Notes: generated by a model not told the origin, from the letters alone. Counted from the first letter of the stretch, positions 1 through 6,911 are shown. The stretch: 9,957 nt of DNA from an uncultured Collinsella sp. (GCA_900552295.1 URZB01000042.1:1-9957); one strand, 5' to 3'. Numbers and translations are program-made.

Positions 1-2931
1 CGAGCGCAGCTCACCGGGCGTGGCGGCGAGCATCTGGGCGCGACGCTCCTCGCGCGCATGCGAATCGAGCCCGGCCAGGTAGGTCGTGTTGCGGCGCTTG
101 GTGAGCGCATACGGCTTCACCGGCGCGTCCATGCCGCTCACGCAGCTCACGATAAAGCCTTCAAAGGCGGCCTCGTCGGGCTCAAAGCTGCCAAGCCATG
201 CACCCGCGCGCTTCACGCGCTCAATCGAAGGATCGATCGCCGGGTCGCGGTAGGTGTAGAACGCCGTCTGGCGCTCGCCGGCTGCGCGGAATCCGCAGCC
301 GTACGCACCGCCCTTCACGCGAATCTCGTTCCACAGGTAATCGTAGGAGAGCGCGTTGGCAGCCACGGCCCAGGCGCCCGTCACGTCGATGCCCAGGCGA
401 CGCGGGTCGCACGCGCTTGCCGCAAAGCAGATATCGCTGGGGATGACGAAAGCCTCGTGGCGGTCGCGCGGCGTCGGCACCACGAGAGCGTCGCGGCCGG
501 TATCGGCACCATCGCCCGCACCCAGCCCCAAGTCGCCCGCGGCGGCCCAGTACGCGTTAAAGTCCTCATCGCTGCCGGTAAAGCTCGCCAGGCAGCCGTC
601 GGCCACAAAGATGCGGCCTGCCAGCTCGGCAAGCTTGGCACGCAGGCCGTCCAGGCGCTCGTCAAAGTGGTCGAGCAAATCGCGCAGGAACAGGTAGAAG
701 TCTACGCCCGAGAGCTGCTCGCGCACCACGGCCGAAGGCGAGCTGTAGCTCATCGCGCGACCGAGCGCCGCCGAGTGGCCGTTGTTGATAAAGCCCTGCT
801 CAAGCCCAATGCGAATCTGCGTGAGCACGTCGCGCACGCGGTCGGCGTCGGCGTCTGCCAAAAGCGTGCTCGACCATACCTCGCGCGGCAGACTCGCCAG
901 TGCGTCGATCTTTTCGGACAGGGCGCCGGCGCTCACCAGCAGGTAGGGGCGCACGTCGTCCACGTCGGGCTGCGTCATGACCTCGGTCGTAAAGCTCAAA
1001 AAGCCGAGCTTGCCGGCGAGCAAGTTGTCGAGTTCCTCGGCCGAGTGCTCGCGCGTGGGCAGCTGCTTGAGCAGGCGGCAGAGCAACGTCACGTAGGGCA
1101 GGTCCTCAAATGCGACGCAGCTCAGGTCGAAGTACTGCATGGCGTAGGCCAGGCGGTTAGTGGGGATGCCATGGCGCAGGCAGGGGATGGGCGCGGTTGT
1201 GTCCACAACGAGCGGCGGCTCGGGGCGTGCCTCGCCAATGTCGGACACGCGCAGGCGCGGTAGCGTGGCCTTGGCCTCGGGCGTGTCCTCGGCCTCCTGC
1301 GCGGCACGCAGCGCGGCCGTGCGCTCGGTCACGTCCGCCAGCTCGGCATCGGTCATGGCGTCGCGCTTGGCAGCTAGCTCGGCAGCTTCGGCACTCTCCG
1401 CACCCTCGGCAGCGTCCACCGGCACCAGCTCGACCAGCGCCATGTGATCGTTTTCCAGCACGAGCTCGCGCAACAGGTCCTCAAAGTAAGTGCCGTTCAG
1501 CTCGCCGCGCAGCTTCTCGTACACCGGGCCGTACTTGAGCGCCAGCGTCGCGGCGTCGTCATCGTAGAGCCACGTGCTCAGTGCGTCGCACGCAATGGCC
1601 ACGCCGTCGGCGATGCCATAGTCGCGCTGGCGCAGGTCGTATTCGTTGCTGCTGATGATGGCCTCCAGGCGCTCGCGCGGAACGCCGTGCTCACACAGGT
1701 CGCGGCAGGCGTCTTGGAACACGCGACGCAGCTCGCGCGCCACGCCGGGCTGCGCGTTTTGCAGCATGATGAGCTCGTAGGGCTGCAGGCTCTCGGCCGC
1801 GGTGTAGCTCACCACGTTGCCGCCCAGGCCGGCGGCCAGAATGGCCTTCTTAACCGGCGCTTCGTTGGAGCCCAGCAGTGCCTCAAACAGGATGTCCGCC
1901 GCGATCGTGCGCTTGCGATCGAGCGCACTGCCCAGCACCAGGCCCAGGCCCACCAGGGCGTTCTCGGGCGTGGTGGCCATCTCGATGCGCTTGTACTCGC
2001 AGGTCACGGGTACCTGCACGCCCAGTGGATTGGGTGCCAGCGCGGACGGGTCCTCGCCGGCGGCAACGGCGGCGTCCATGCGGCGGCTCGCAGCGCTCGG
2101 CTGCGACAGATAGCGCTCGTCCAAAAACGCCAGCGCGCGGTCCACATCCAGGTCGCCGTAGAGCGTTATATAAGAGTTGGAAGGATTGTAGTGGCGCGCG
2201 TGCGTGTCCAGGAACTGCTCGTAGGTGAGCGCGGGAATCGCGCGCGGGTCGCCACCGCTCTCGTGTGCATAGGCGGTGTCGGGATAGAGCGCGGCGTTGA
2301 CGGCATCGTCCAGCACACTCATGGGGTCGGACAGCGCACCTTTCATCTCGTTGAACACCACGCCGTTATAGCGCAGCGTGCCCTCGCGCAGGCTCGCGGA
2401 GCCGCCCTCGCCCTCGCCCTCGACGCTCTCCGGCAGGTCCAGCTCGTAGTGCCAGCCCTCCTGCTCAAAAATGGTGGGCTTGGTATAGATGGCCGGGTTG
2501 AACACCGCGTCCAGGTACACGTCCATCAGGTTGTACAGATCCTGCTCGTTGGTGGTGGCAACGGGGTAGATGGTCTTGTCGGGGTAGGTCATGGCGTTGA
2601 GAAACGTCTGCATGGAGCTCTTGATCAGGTCGACAAACGGCTCCTTGACGGGAAACTTGGCCGATCCGCACAGCACCGAGTGCTCAAGAATATGGAACAC
2701 GCCGGTGGAATCGGCCGGCGGCGTCTTAAAGCCAATGGCAAAGGCCTTGTTTTCGTCGTCGCACGCCAGGTACAGCAGGCGAGCGCCCGAGGCAGTGTGG
2801 CGCAGCACGTAGGCGTCCGAGTCGAGCTCGGGCACGGTCTCGAAGCGCTCGACGGCAAAGCCGTGGCAGGTAGTGCCGGGCACCAGCAGTGCAGCGGCTG
2901 CGGCGCGCGGGTCGGTTGAGGTGGTGGGCAT
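1..2931 (-). CDS. M16C zinc metallopeptidase, presequence protease (PreP/insulinase) type, C-terminus cut by window edge
   Basis: The minus-strand frame is open for 977 codons with no stop, from ATG at 2931 to base 1. AAAGGAG at 2939-2945 lies about 7 bases before the ATG. Seen: the inverted zinc motif HILEH (H80, E83, H84), followed by the M16C signature VLCGS, KEPFVDL and NAMTYPDKTIYPV (residues 86-124). The third zinc ligand is E195 in FNEMKG. R871 and Y877, in the stretch IRVKGGAYG, are six residues apart, like the substrate-binding Arg/Tyr pair of PreP. A charged, Ala/Glu-rich helical linker at about 505-560 joins the two halves. Family knowledge: these single-chain peptidases form a closed chamber and degrade peptides up to several tens of residues; no signal peptide is seen, so it is probably cytoplasmic. 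Odd: about 15 acidic and Gly-rich residues (around 170-185) precede the E195 motif, longer than in plant PreP. Family members run to about 1000 residues, so only a short tail should be missing. Divergent from the regulator at 3555. Confidence 0.93.
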   Translation of the reverse strand, partial: MPTTSTDPRAAAAALLVPGTTCHGFAVERFETVPELDSDAYVLRHTASGARLLYLACDDENKAFAIGFKTPPADSTGVFHILEHSVLCGSAKFPVKEPFVDLIKSSMQTFLNAMTYPDKTIYPVATTNEQDLYNLMDVYLDAVFNPAIYTKPTIFEQEGWHYELDLPESVEGEGEGGSASLREGTLRYNGVVFNEMKGALSDPMSVLDDAVNAALYPDTAYAHESGGDPRAIPALTYEQFLDTHARHYNPSNSYITLYGDLDVDRALAFLDERYLSQPSAASRRMDAAVAAGEDPSALAPNPLGVQVPVTCEYKRIEMATTPENALVGLGLVLGSALDRKRTIAADILFEALLGSNEAPVKKAILAAGLGGNVVSYTAAESLQPYELIMLQNAQPGVARELRRVFQDACRDLCEHGVPRERLEAIISSNEYDLRQRDYGIADGVAIACDALSTWLYDDDAATLALKYGPVYEKLRGELNGTYFEDLLRELVLENDHMALVELVPVDAAEGAESAEAAELAAKRDAMTDAELADVTERTAALRAAQEAEDTPEAKATLPRLRVSDIGEARPEPPLVVDTTAPIPCLRHGIPTNRLAYAMQYFDLSCVAFEDLPYVTLLCRLLKQLPTREHSAEELDNLLAGKLGFLSFTTEVMTQPDVDDVRPYLLVSAGALSEKIDALASLPREVWSSTLLADADADRVRDVLTQIRIGLEQGFINNGHSAALGRAMSYSSPSAVVREQLSGVDFYLFLRDLLDHFDERLDGLRAKLAELAGRIFVADGCLASFTGSDEDFNAYWAAAGDLGLGAGDGADTGRDALVVPTPRDRHEAFVIPSDICFAASACDPRRLGIDVTGAWAVAANALSYDYLWNEIRVKGGAYGCGFRAAGERQTAFYTYRDPAIDPSIERVKRAGAWLGSFEPDEAAFEGFIVSCVSGMDAPVKPYALTKRRNTTYLAGLDSHAREERRAQMLAATPGELRS

Positions 2932-3096
2932 ATGCAGTCTCCTTTGACGCCCCAGCGGGGGCGAATCGAGTCGAATCCTCGAGAGTATACCCATATGGGG
3001 CCGCGACCCTGCGGCGAACTGGAGACGATGCCAGCGGATTGGGCGAAGGGCTCGCGTGCCCGCCGCACGAGCGTGGAAAATTGGACACTCGCCAAA

Positions 3097-3245
3097 CGAG
3101 AGTGGATATTCGGACGGACGAGCGAGGATTTCCGGATACCTATCGAACGAGAGTGGATATTTGGACGGAATTTGCCGCAAAAGCCCCAAAAACCGTCCAA
3201 ATATCCACTCTCGATATCCGACCGTCCGAAAATCCTCGCTCGTCC
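3097..3245. repeat. Nested inverted/direct repeat, REP- or MITE-like
   Basis: A 21-base unit starting CGAGAGTGGATATT and ending GGACGG occurs three times: 3097-3117 (+, one C/T difference), 3148-3168 (+) and 3193-3213 (-). The last two form a perfect 21-bp inverted repeat around a 24-base loop (3169-3192). Outside them, CGGATA (3133-3138) pairs with TATCCG (3215-3220), and a perfect 16-base arm at 3116-3131, containing GACGAGCGAGGATTT, pairs with 3230-3245. The whole forms an imperfect cruciform with arms of about 50 bases. The first copy can also pair through TTCGGACGG (3109-3117) with 3222-3230, giving an alternative fold. There is no transposase and no obvious target-site duplication. It could be a dispersed intergenic repeat, a non-autonomous mobile element or a transcript-end structure. 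Confidence 0.8.
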
Positions 3246-3345
3246 ATCACTCGCGTATCTCTCGTCCCTCATTCGTCTCTAATATGAGAGATGACAGGAA
3301 GATGAGAGAAAAATATGAGAGATAACTGAGCAGCAAAGAGACAGG

Positions 3346-3374
3346 CAATCATGGTATTGTCTCAATACCAATTG
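3346..3374. promoter_or_regulatory. Operator-like dyad before the AlbA_2 regulator
   Basis: TGGTATTG (3352-3359) and CAATACCA (3363-3370) are perfect 8-base arms around TCT. After a 2-base bulge the dyad is extended by CAAT (3346-3349) and ATTG (3371-3374). It overlaps the best -35 candidate of the downstream gene. The regulator has a winged helix, so autoregulation here is a reasonable inference, but nothing in the sequence proves binding. Confidence 0.45.
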
Positions 3375-3399
3375 TTCTACCAGCAAAAATATGTATAAA
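3373..3399 (+). promoter_or_regulatory. Candidate promoter of the AlbA_2 regulator gene
   Basis: TTGTTC (3373-3378) and TATAAA (3394-3399) lie 15 bases apart, shorter than the usual 17. The -35 sits on the right arm of the dyad. If used, the transcript would start near 3406 and carry a leader of about 150 bases containing the 25-bp hairpin. Confidence 0.35.
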
Positions 3400-3421
3400 T
3401 GAAGCAAATGGTAGACATTCC

Positions 3422-3477
3422 ATCTCTCATCTATCTCTCTATCTCTAAGCCGAGAGATAGAGAGATAGATGAGAGAT
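3422..3477 (+). repeat. Perfect 25-bp hairpin in the leader of the regulator gene
   Basis: The left arm 3422-3446 (starting ATCTCTCATCTATC) is the exact reverse complement of the right arm 3453-3477 (ending GATAGATGAGAGAT), with the 6-base loop AAGCCG. There is no mismatch in 25 pairs. No T-run follows on the plus strand, so it is not a standard terminator. It ends 77 bases before the start codon of the regulator and should lie in its 5' leader. It could act on RNA stability, as a protein binding site, or be a small dispersed palindrome. Confidence 0.85.
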
Positions 3478-3554
3478 AATTTCGAGAGATAACTGAGAGA
3501 CGAGGGAAATCTATCCGCGGCATTCTCCGCAGGACCGAGCGAAAGGACGTGCAG

Positions 3555-5021
3555 ATGAACGAAAACGAGCTGACCGGTCTGCTTGAGTCTTTAAGGCGTA
3601 TGGGCTCGGATGATCTTAACGTCGAAGTGAAGGAGAGCGCCACGACGCTTTCCCGCGATGTGTGGGAAACGGTGAGCGCATTCGCGAACACTGCCGGCGG
3701 AATCATCGTGCTCGGAGTGAGTGAGCGCGCAGGTTTTGTCCCGGTTGAGAACTTCGAGACCGAGAAAGTGCTCAACCAATTTGTGTCAGGCATGGGTGAT
3801 GCGGGCGGTCGAGGAAAGCTGGCCAATCCGCCTAAATACACGATCGAGCGAGTGGAGCTTCAGGACGTCATCGTTCTCGTCATTACGATTGAGGAGCTCG
3901 ATCCGTCGAGCAAGCCCTGCTATGTCATAGAGCGGGGCGCCCAGGGCGGCAGCTACAAGCGCATCGATGACAAAGATGTGCCGCTTTCATCGACCGAGGT
4001 GCTCGCATTGGCGTCATACGGTCGAGCGACTCCGAGCGATCGGGACGCGGTGGCGGGTGCGGGCGCGGACAATCTCGACGAGACGCTGGTCGACCGTACG
4101 ATAGATCGGGCTTTCTCGTTGACGCCCCGGGCAATGCGCGGCGCGCCGGACAAACAAACGAAGCTGGAGCGCCTAAATATCCTTGATTCCCAGGGCAATG
4201 TCACCAAGGCTGGACTCCTAGTTGTGGGCACCTACCCTCAGCAGTTCTATCCCAAGCTCTTCATTGACGTGGCTGTCCATGCGGGAACTCAGAAGGGCAT
4301 GGCGGGGTCGCTGAGGTTCATGGACCGCACAATCTGTGAGGGAACGTTGGGCGAGATGATCTCGGATGCCGTCGCAGCCGTCGCCAAGAATTTGCGGCGA
4401 ACCTCGACCGTCCAAGGCGTCTCGCGTGTCGACTCGCTTGAGATTCCCGAGGAGGTTCTGCGCGAGGCAATCGCCAACGCCGTAATCCATCGAGAATACG
4501 GGGATCGGTTCTGTGGACAATCGATTGCCGTCGACGTCTTTGATGATCGTGTCGAGGTGACAAATCCTGGCGGCCTTTACGGGGGAAAGACTCGCGAGAA
4601 CTTGTTTGACGGCAGCTCCCGATGCCGTAACGCGACGCTTGTGAAGCTCATGTCGATTGTCCCGCTGCCGGATGGCGCAGGTTCGCCGGTTGAGGGCAAT
4701 GGCTCGGGCATCCCGATGATGATCGATGCCATGCGCGCGCATGGTCTGGCCGGGCCCCTGTTCTGCCCGGGATTCGATCGGTTCAAGGTCGTACTTTACC
4801 GTTCAAAGATCGAGCCGGTCGATCATGGCGGGGGCTTAATTGTGACGGCACTCAAACACTACGGCGAGCTGGGGACGCGCGAGCTGGCAGAGCACACAGG
4901 GCTCACAATTTCCCAGGTTAGGTCGCGCGTCAACGCGCTCATTGCTCAAGGCGAGCTTGAGCCCACGGCGCCGGCGACGAGCCGCAACCGCAAGTATCGA
5001 CTGTCGGAGCGCGTGGGATAG
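3555..5021 (+). CDS. AlbA_2/Schlafen-type putative DNA-binding regulator with GHKL-like ATPase region and C-terminal winged helix
   Basis: 488 residues from ATG 3555. GAAAGGA (3541-3547) is 7 bases before this ATG, whereas the GTG at 3549 would be 1 base away, so the ATG is chosen. Seen: an AlbA_2 domain at about 20-155, with E24 and K26 in VEVKES, SAFANTAGGIIVLGVSE, and a Ser/Thr-rich end before the linker. A RecG-C/HATPase_c_4-like region spans about 295-415, with an N-box REAIANAVIHREYG (N308), NPGGL at 337-341 and the glycine motif GNGSGIP at 381-387. A C-terminal winged-helix segment at about 427-487 contains LGTRELAEHTGLTISQVRSRV. This is the domain order of COG2865 predicted regulators. 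Known: the family includes transcription regulators and proteins near defence loci; targets are rarely known. Inferred: a nucleotide-responsive DNA-binding regulator, perhaps of its own promoter. It stands alone, with no operon partner. Annotation as RecG helicase would be wrong, because no helicase motor motifs are present. Confidence 0.9.
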   Translation: MNENELTGLLESLRRMGSDDLNVEVKESATTLSRDVWETVSAFANTAGGIIVLGVSERAGFVPVENFETEKVLNQFVSGMGDAGGRGKLANPPKYTIERVELQDVIVLVITIEELDPSSKPCYVIERGAQGGSYKRIDDKDVPLSSTEVLALASYGRATPSDRDAVAGAGADNLDETLVDRTIDRAFSLTPRAMRGAPDKQTKLERLNILDSQGNVTKAGLLVVGTYPQQFYPKLFIDVAVHAGTQKGMAGSLRFMDRTICEGTLGEMISDAVAAVAKNLRRTSTVQGVSRVDSLEIPEEVLREAIANAVIHREYGDRFCGQSIAVDVFDDRVEVTNPGGLYGGKTRENLFDGSSRCRNATLVKLMSIVPLPDGAGSPVEGNGSGIPMMIDAMRAHGLAGPLFCPGFDRFKVVLYRSKIEPVDHGGGLIVTALKHYGELGTRELAEHTGLTISQVRSRVNALIAQGELEPTAPATSRNRKYRLSERVG

Positions 5022-5030
5022 ATGCGTTAG

Positions 5031-5071
5031 TGGACGAGGCGACCCAATAATCGACCCTCGATTGGCGTCCA
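5031..5071. terminator. Possible shared stem-loop between convergent genes
   Basis: TGGACG (5031-5036) pairs with CGTCCA (5066-5071), and CCAAT (5044-5048) with ATTGG (5061-5065), with a 7-base bulge on the left. TCGA-CCC-TCGA can form the tip. It sits in the 100-base gap between the stop codons of the regulator (+) and the unknown protein (-). There is no T-run on either side, so a factor-independent terminator is not supported; a 3'-end stabilising structure is as likely. Confidence 0.3.
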
Positions 5072-5121
5072 TTAAGGTAAAGCGGTTGTTGCCCAGTCGA
5101 CGGTGATGCTAAAGACTCGGC

Positions 5122-5613
5122 TTACGCCGGCATGGCCCCGAACCCGTCTATCAGGAACAGCCTAAGAACCAGCTTGATGACATTTCCCGGTTTGACTTCT
5201 GCCGCGTCAAAGACGTGGCGCTCGGCGAGCTCGCTGCAGTATGCATAGATGTCGCGGATAAGGTCCGCGCCCGAGAGCGTAAACATGTAGCCTGCGTCCG
5301 AAAGCGCATTGGGCGCGGCAGGCAACTTGGCCATGTGGCAGAACGTTTGCAGGTCGGGCGCCATAACGTTCTGGTAGTCGAGGTGGCCGTTGGCATCCTG
5401 CGCGGCAACCTCCAATTGGCGCACAAAATCCAGCGCCGCCGCTAACACAAAGCTCGGCGTAGGCGCATTGACGTCCTGAGTGGTCGCCACAAGCCTGCCC
5501 GCCGCCTGCGTGACAAGCCAAGCGACCTCGCGCTGGCAACGCACGGCCTTGCGCGTAACCGGCTTGATGGACGAAGAAGAAACGCTTCCCTTAGGCGGAT
5601 TCGAAACAGCCAC
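5122..5613 (-). CDS. Unrecognised protein, 163 residues
   Basis: I do not recognise this protein. It starts with GTG at 5613, preceded by a strong GGGAGG site (5624-5619) 5 bases upstream; no ATG lies in frame nearby. The N-terminus is Ser/Pro/Lys-rich (about 1-22) and looks disordered. The rest is predicted by eye to be helical, with regular hydrophobic spacing (REVAWLVTQAAGRLV, PSFVLAAALDFVRQLEVAA, GADLIRDIYAYCSELAERH) and a basic/hydrophobic tail VIKLVLRLFLIDGFGAMPA. There is no signal peptide, membrane span or catalytic motif; the three cysteines (CQREV, FCHMA, YCSEL) are not paired. TATACT on the minus strand (5676-5671) could be its -10 box, without a good -35. Codon use and frame quality favour this frame over the overlapping ones. 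It may be a lineage-specific regulator or scaffold, but that is a guess. Confidence 0.75.
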   Translation of the reverse strand: MAVSNPPKGSVSSSSIKPVTRKAVRCQREVAWLVTQAAGRLVATTQDVNAPTPSFVLAAALDFVRQLEVAAQDANGHLDYQNVMAPDLQTFCHMAKLPAAPNALSDAGYMFTLSGADLIRDIYAYCSELAERHVFDAAEVKPGNVIKLVLRLFLIDGFGAMPA

Positions 5614-5828
5614 AAGAACCTCCCATGAACGACCCGGCCCAACAAGCCCGGATGAAACACGTGCTACATCAGTATACAGGGAAGTGGGGTAGCGGGGTAC
5701 AAGCGCGCCAGCGGCAAACCGAGAGCATCAACGATGTGCCGATCGCGGAATGAGATCTCGTAATAATTGACTCTCGGCCATATTATTGAGGGGCATGACT
5801 CGCGTTCGTATGGTTGTAGGTGCTGGCG

Positions 5829-6818
5829 ATGAACGACATTGACCTTGCTGTTCCGTTGATGGATGGACCAAGCTATGACCGCGCCTGCAGTCTCGTGCCT
5901 TCCGAATACGTTGAGGCATGGGAGTGGTTTCTGGGTGAGGAACAGCGCGGCGGCGTTTGGACCAGCCTTCCGCACCACACCAAGGAAGATAGTCCTCAGT
6001 ATCAGTACCGTTTGAGAATTGGCTCGGACTTCTTTCCCGTAACGCGGGATTCAGGGATCTTCTGGCCGGGCCAGGATCGGGTGAAGCAAGATCCCAATAA
6101 GATCTTTGCGCTTTCGGTCCATAACTCTAAAAAGAGCTTCTACACCGATGTGCCTCCGCTCTATTTGGATGACGGTACGTGGGTCATTAAGTATTCGGTC
6201 CAAGCGCCAGGAGCCGTTGGTTCTCGAGACCAGAATTACAACCGTAAAATGCTCAACTGCATGGAATGTGGCGTCCCAGTCGGAGTCATATTTGCAACCG
6301 AGGTGGGCTATAAGGTGCTCGGCCTTGCGTTTGTTGAGCGGTTCGAGCCCGAAAATGGATGGTTTGTTCTGCACGGTCCTGTTCATAAAGGCGGACCGGA
6401 CCCTCGTTTTGCGCCCGACATGAGTTATCTGAAGCACATACCCGTCGACATTGAGTTTGCCGGACAGGGTGCGACCGACGACGAAAAGGTCCGCTATGCG
6501 TTAAGGCGCGAGCGATTGGGGCAGCAATGGTTCCGCAAGCAGCTCGTTGCCGCCTATGATGGCCGTTGCGCGGTGTCGGACTGCGGCGTCAGTGAAGCTC
6601 TGGAGGCTGCACATATCGAGAATTACTCGGGACCCAAATCGCAGGTTGCCAGCAACGGTATTCTGCTTCGGCGCGATCTTCATTCCCTATTTGATGCTCA
6701 CCTGATTTCGTTTGAGCCTGTTTGCGGCGAATATCGGCTGTGCGGATCGTACCTGCTGGATAAGACCGACTACGCTTCCTTTGCGGGTGCGACGCTAAGG
6801 CAGCCGGATGAGCGTTAG
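5829..6818 (+). CDS. HNH_2-family endonuclease, putative standalone restriction enzyme
   Basis: 329 residues from ATG 5829; a weak TAGGTG (5816-5821) lies 7 bases upstream. GTG 5820 is the next in-frame option, but no Shine-Dalgarno sequence precedes it. Residue numbers here count from ATG 5829. The C-terminal third is an HNH_2 ββα-metal domain: C247 and C252 in CAVSDC, then AAHIENYS with the likely general base H262, N276 in NGILL, and H285 in DLHSLFDAHLISF. The N-terminal domain (about 60-190) contains DDGTWVIKYSVQ, a DQNYNRKMLNC segment, GVPVGVIF and VLGLAFVERF, the pattern found before HNH_2 in actinobacterial predicted restriction nucleases. Inferred: the N-domain reads DNA, perhaps modified bases in SRA-like fashion, and the HNH domain cuts it. 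No methyltransferase is nearby, which fits a type IV (modification-dependent) enzyme. The frame stops at UAG but continues sensibly after it (see 6819-6911), so the gene may be slightly truncated. All catalytic residues precede the stop. Confidence 0.85.
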   Translation: MNDIDLAVPLMDGPSYDRACSLVPSEYVEAWEWFLGEEQRGGVWTSLPHHTKEDSPQYQYRLRIGSDFFPVTRDSGIFWPGQDRVKQDPNKIFALSVHNSKKSFYTDVPPLYLDDGTWVIKYSVQAPGAVGSRDQNYNRKMLNCMECGVPVGVIFATEVGYKVLGLAFVERFEPENGWFVLHGPVHKGGPDPRFAPDMSYLKHIPVDIEFAGQGATDDEKVRYALRRERLGQQWFRKQLVAAYDGRCAVSDCGVSEALEAAHIENYSGPKSQVASNGILLRRDLHSLFDAHLISFEPVCGEYRLCGSYLLDKTDYASFAGATLRQPDER

Positions 6819-6911
6819 TGGCGACCCGATACGGTGTTTCTTGAGGCCCATCGCATTGAGTTCGATCGCTCGGAAAAGAAGCGTGAAAAGGCGGGGCTTC
6901 TGCCGTATTAG
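6819..6911 (+). pseudogene. In-frame continuation of the HNH nuclease after a UAG stop
   Basis: Directly after the UAG at 6816-6818, the same frame stays open for 30 codons to a second UAG at 6909-6911. It begins WRPDTVFLEAHRIEF and ends in a charged tail with GLLPY. HNH_2 nucleases commonly end soon after the catalytic domain with a short Pro-containing segment and an L..H...F pattern, which this matches. It therefore looks like the original C-terminus, separated by one nonsense change (CAG to TAG, or Tyr/Trp to TAG), a sequencing error or readthrough. Confidence 0.6.

Larger units (their letters stand above)
3286..3497. repeat. GAGAGAT repeat cluster with 14-bp direct repeat
   Basis: GAGAGAT occurs at 3286-3292, 3317-3323, 3452-3458, 3460-3466, 3471-3477 and 3484-3490, all on the plus strand. 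Its complement fills the left arm of the hairpin at 3422-3446. The longer word GAGAGATAACTGAG is exact at 3317-3330 and 3484-3497, so two blocks flank the dyad and candidate promoter of the next gene. This is a purine-rich, low-complexity tract; it could be a multi-copy protein binding site or a slippage-prone repeat. Confidence 0.75.
2932..3554. other. Structured divergent intergenic region (623 bases), no gene
   Basis: This is the spacer between the M16 peptidase (-) and the AlbA_2 regulator (+). I see no protein with a ribosome binding site and family resemblance; the open frames over 3060-3280 arise from repeat arms being translated on both strands. Near the peptidase, TATACT on the minus strand (2989-2984) could be a -10 box, but no good -35 lies 17 bases upstream; a palindrome CCCATATGGG (2990-2999) abuts it. 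From about 3097 the base composition becomes richer in A+T and purine/pyrimidine runs, and the repeats, dyad and hairpin listed separately fill most of the rest. Confidence 0.7.

Noticed and set aside
58..1263. 401-codon open frame on the plus strand
   Set aside because: It is the codon-registered antisense of the M16 peptidase. High GC at third positions removes stops on the opposite strand; it has no family resemblance and only Arg/Ala/His/Gln/Val-biased composition.
1444..2919. 491-codon open frame on the plus strand
   Set aside because: Also the antisense shadow of the M16 peptidase, in the same register as the first. The peptidase frame holds the HILEH zinc motif and other signatures, so it is the real gene.
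3097..3245. CRISPR array
   Set aside because: Only three copies, one inverted, with unequal gaps and no cas genes; it is an inverted-repeat element.
2625..3272. 215-codon minus-strand frame with repeated PNIHSR-like peptides, and similar plus-strand frames at 2889-3325
   Set aside because: The repeated peptides are the translated arms of the inverted repeat at 3097-3245, fused to an out-of-frame part of the peptidase. No suitable ribosome binding site.
4218..4742. 174-codon minus-strand frame inside the AlbA_2 gene
   Set aside because: Opposite a well-supported gene, without a ribosome binding site or recognisable domain.
5795..5842. 15-codon upstream frame (MTRVRMVVGAGDERH) overlapping the nuclease start
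   Set aside because: GAGGGG is only 1 base from its ATG, too close for a normal site; no evidence of a leader peptide.
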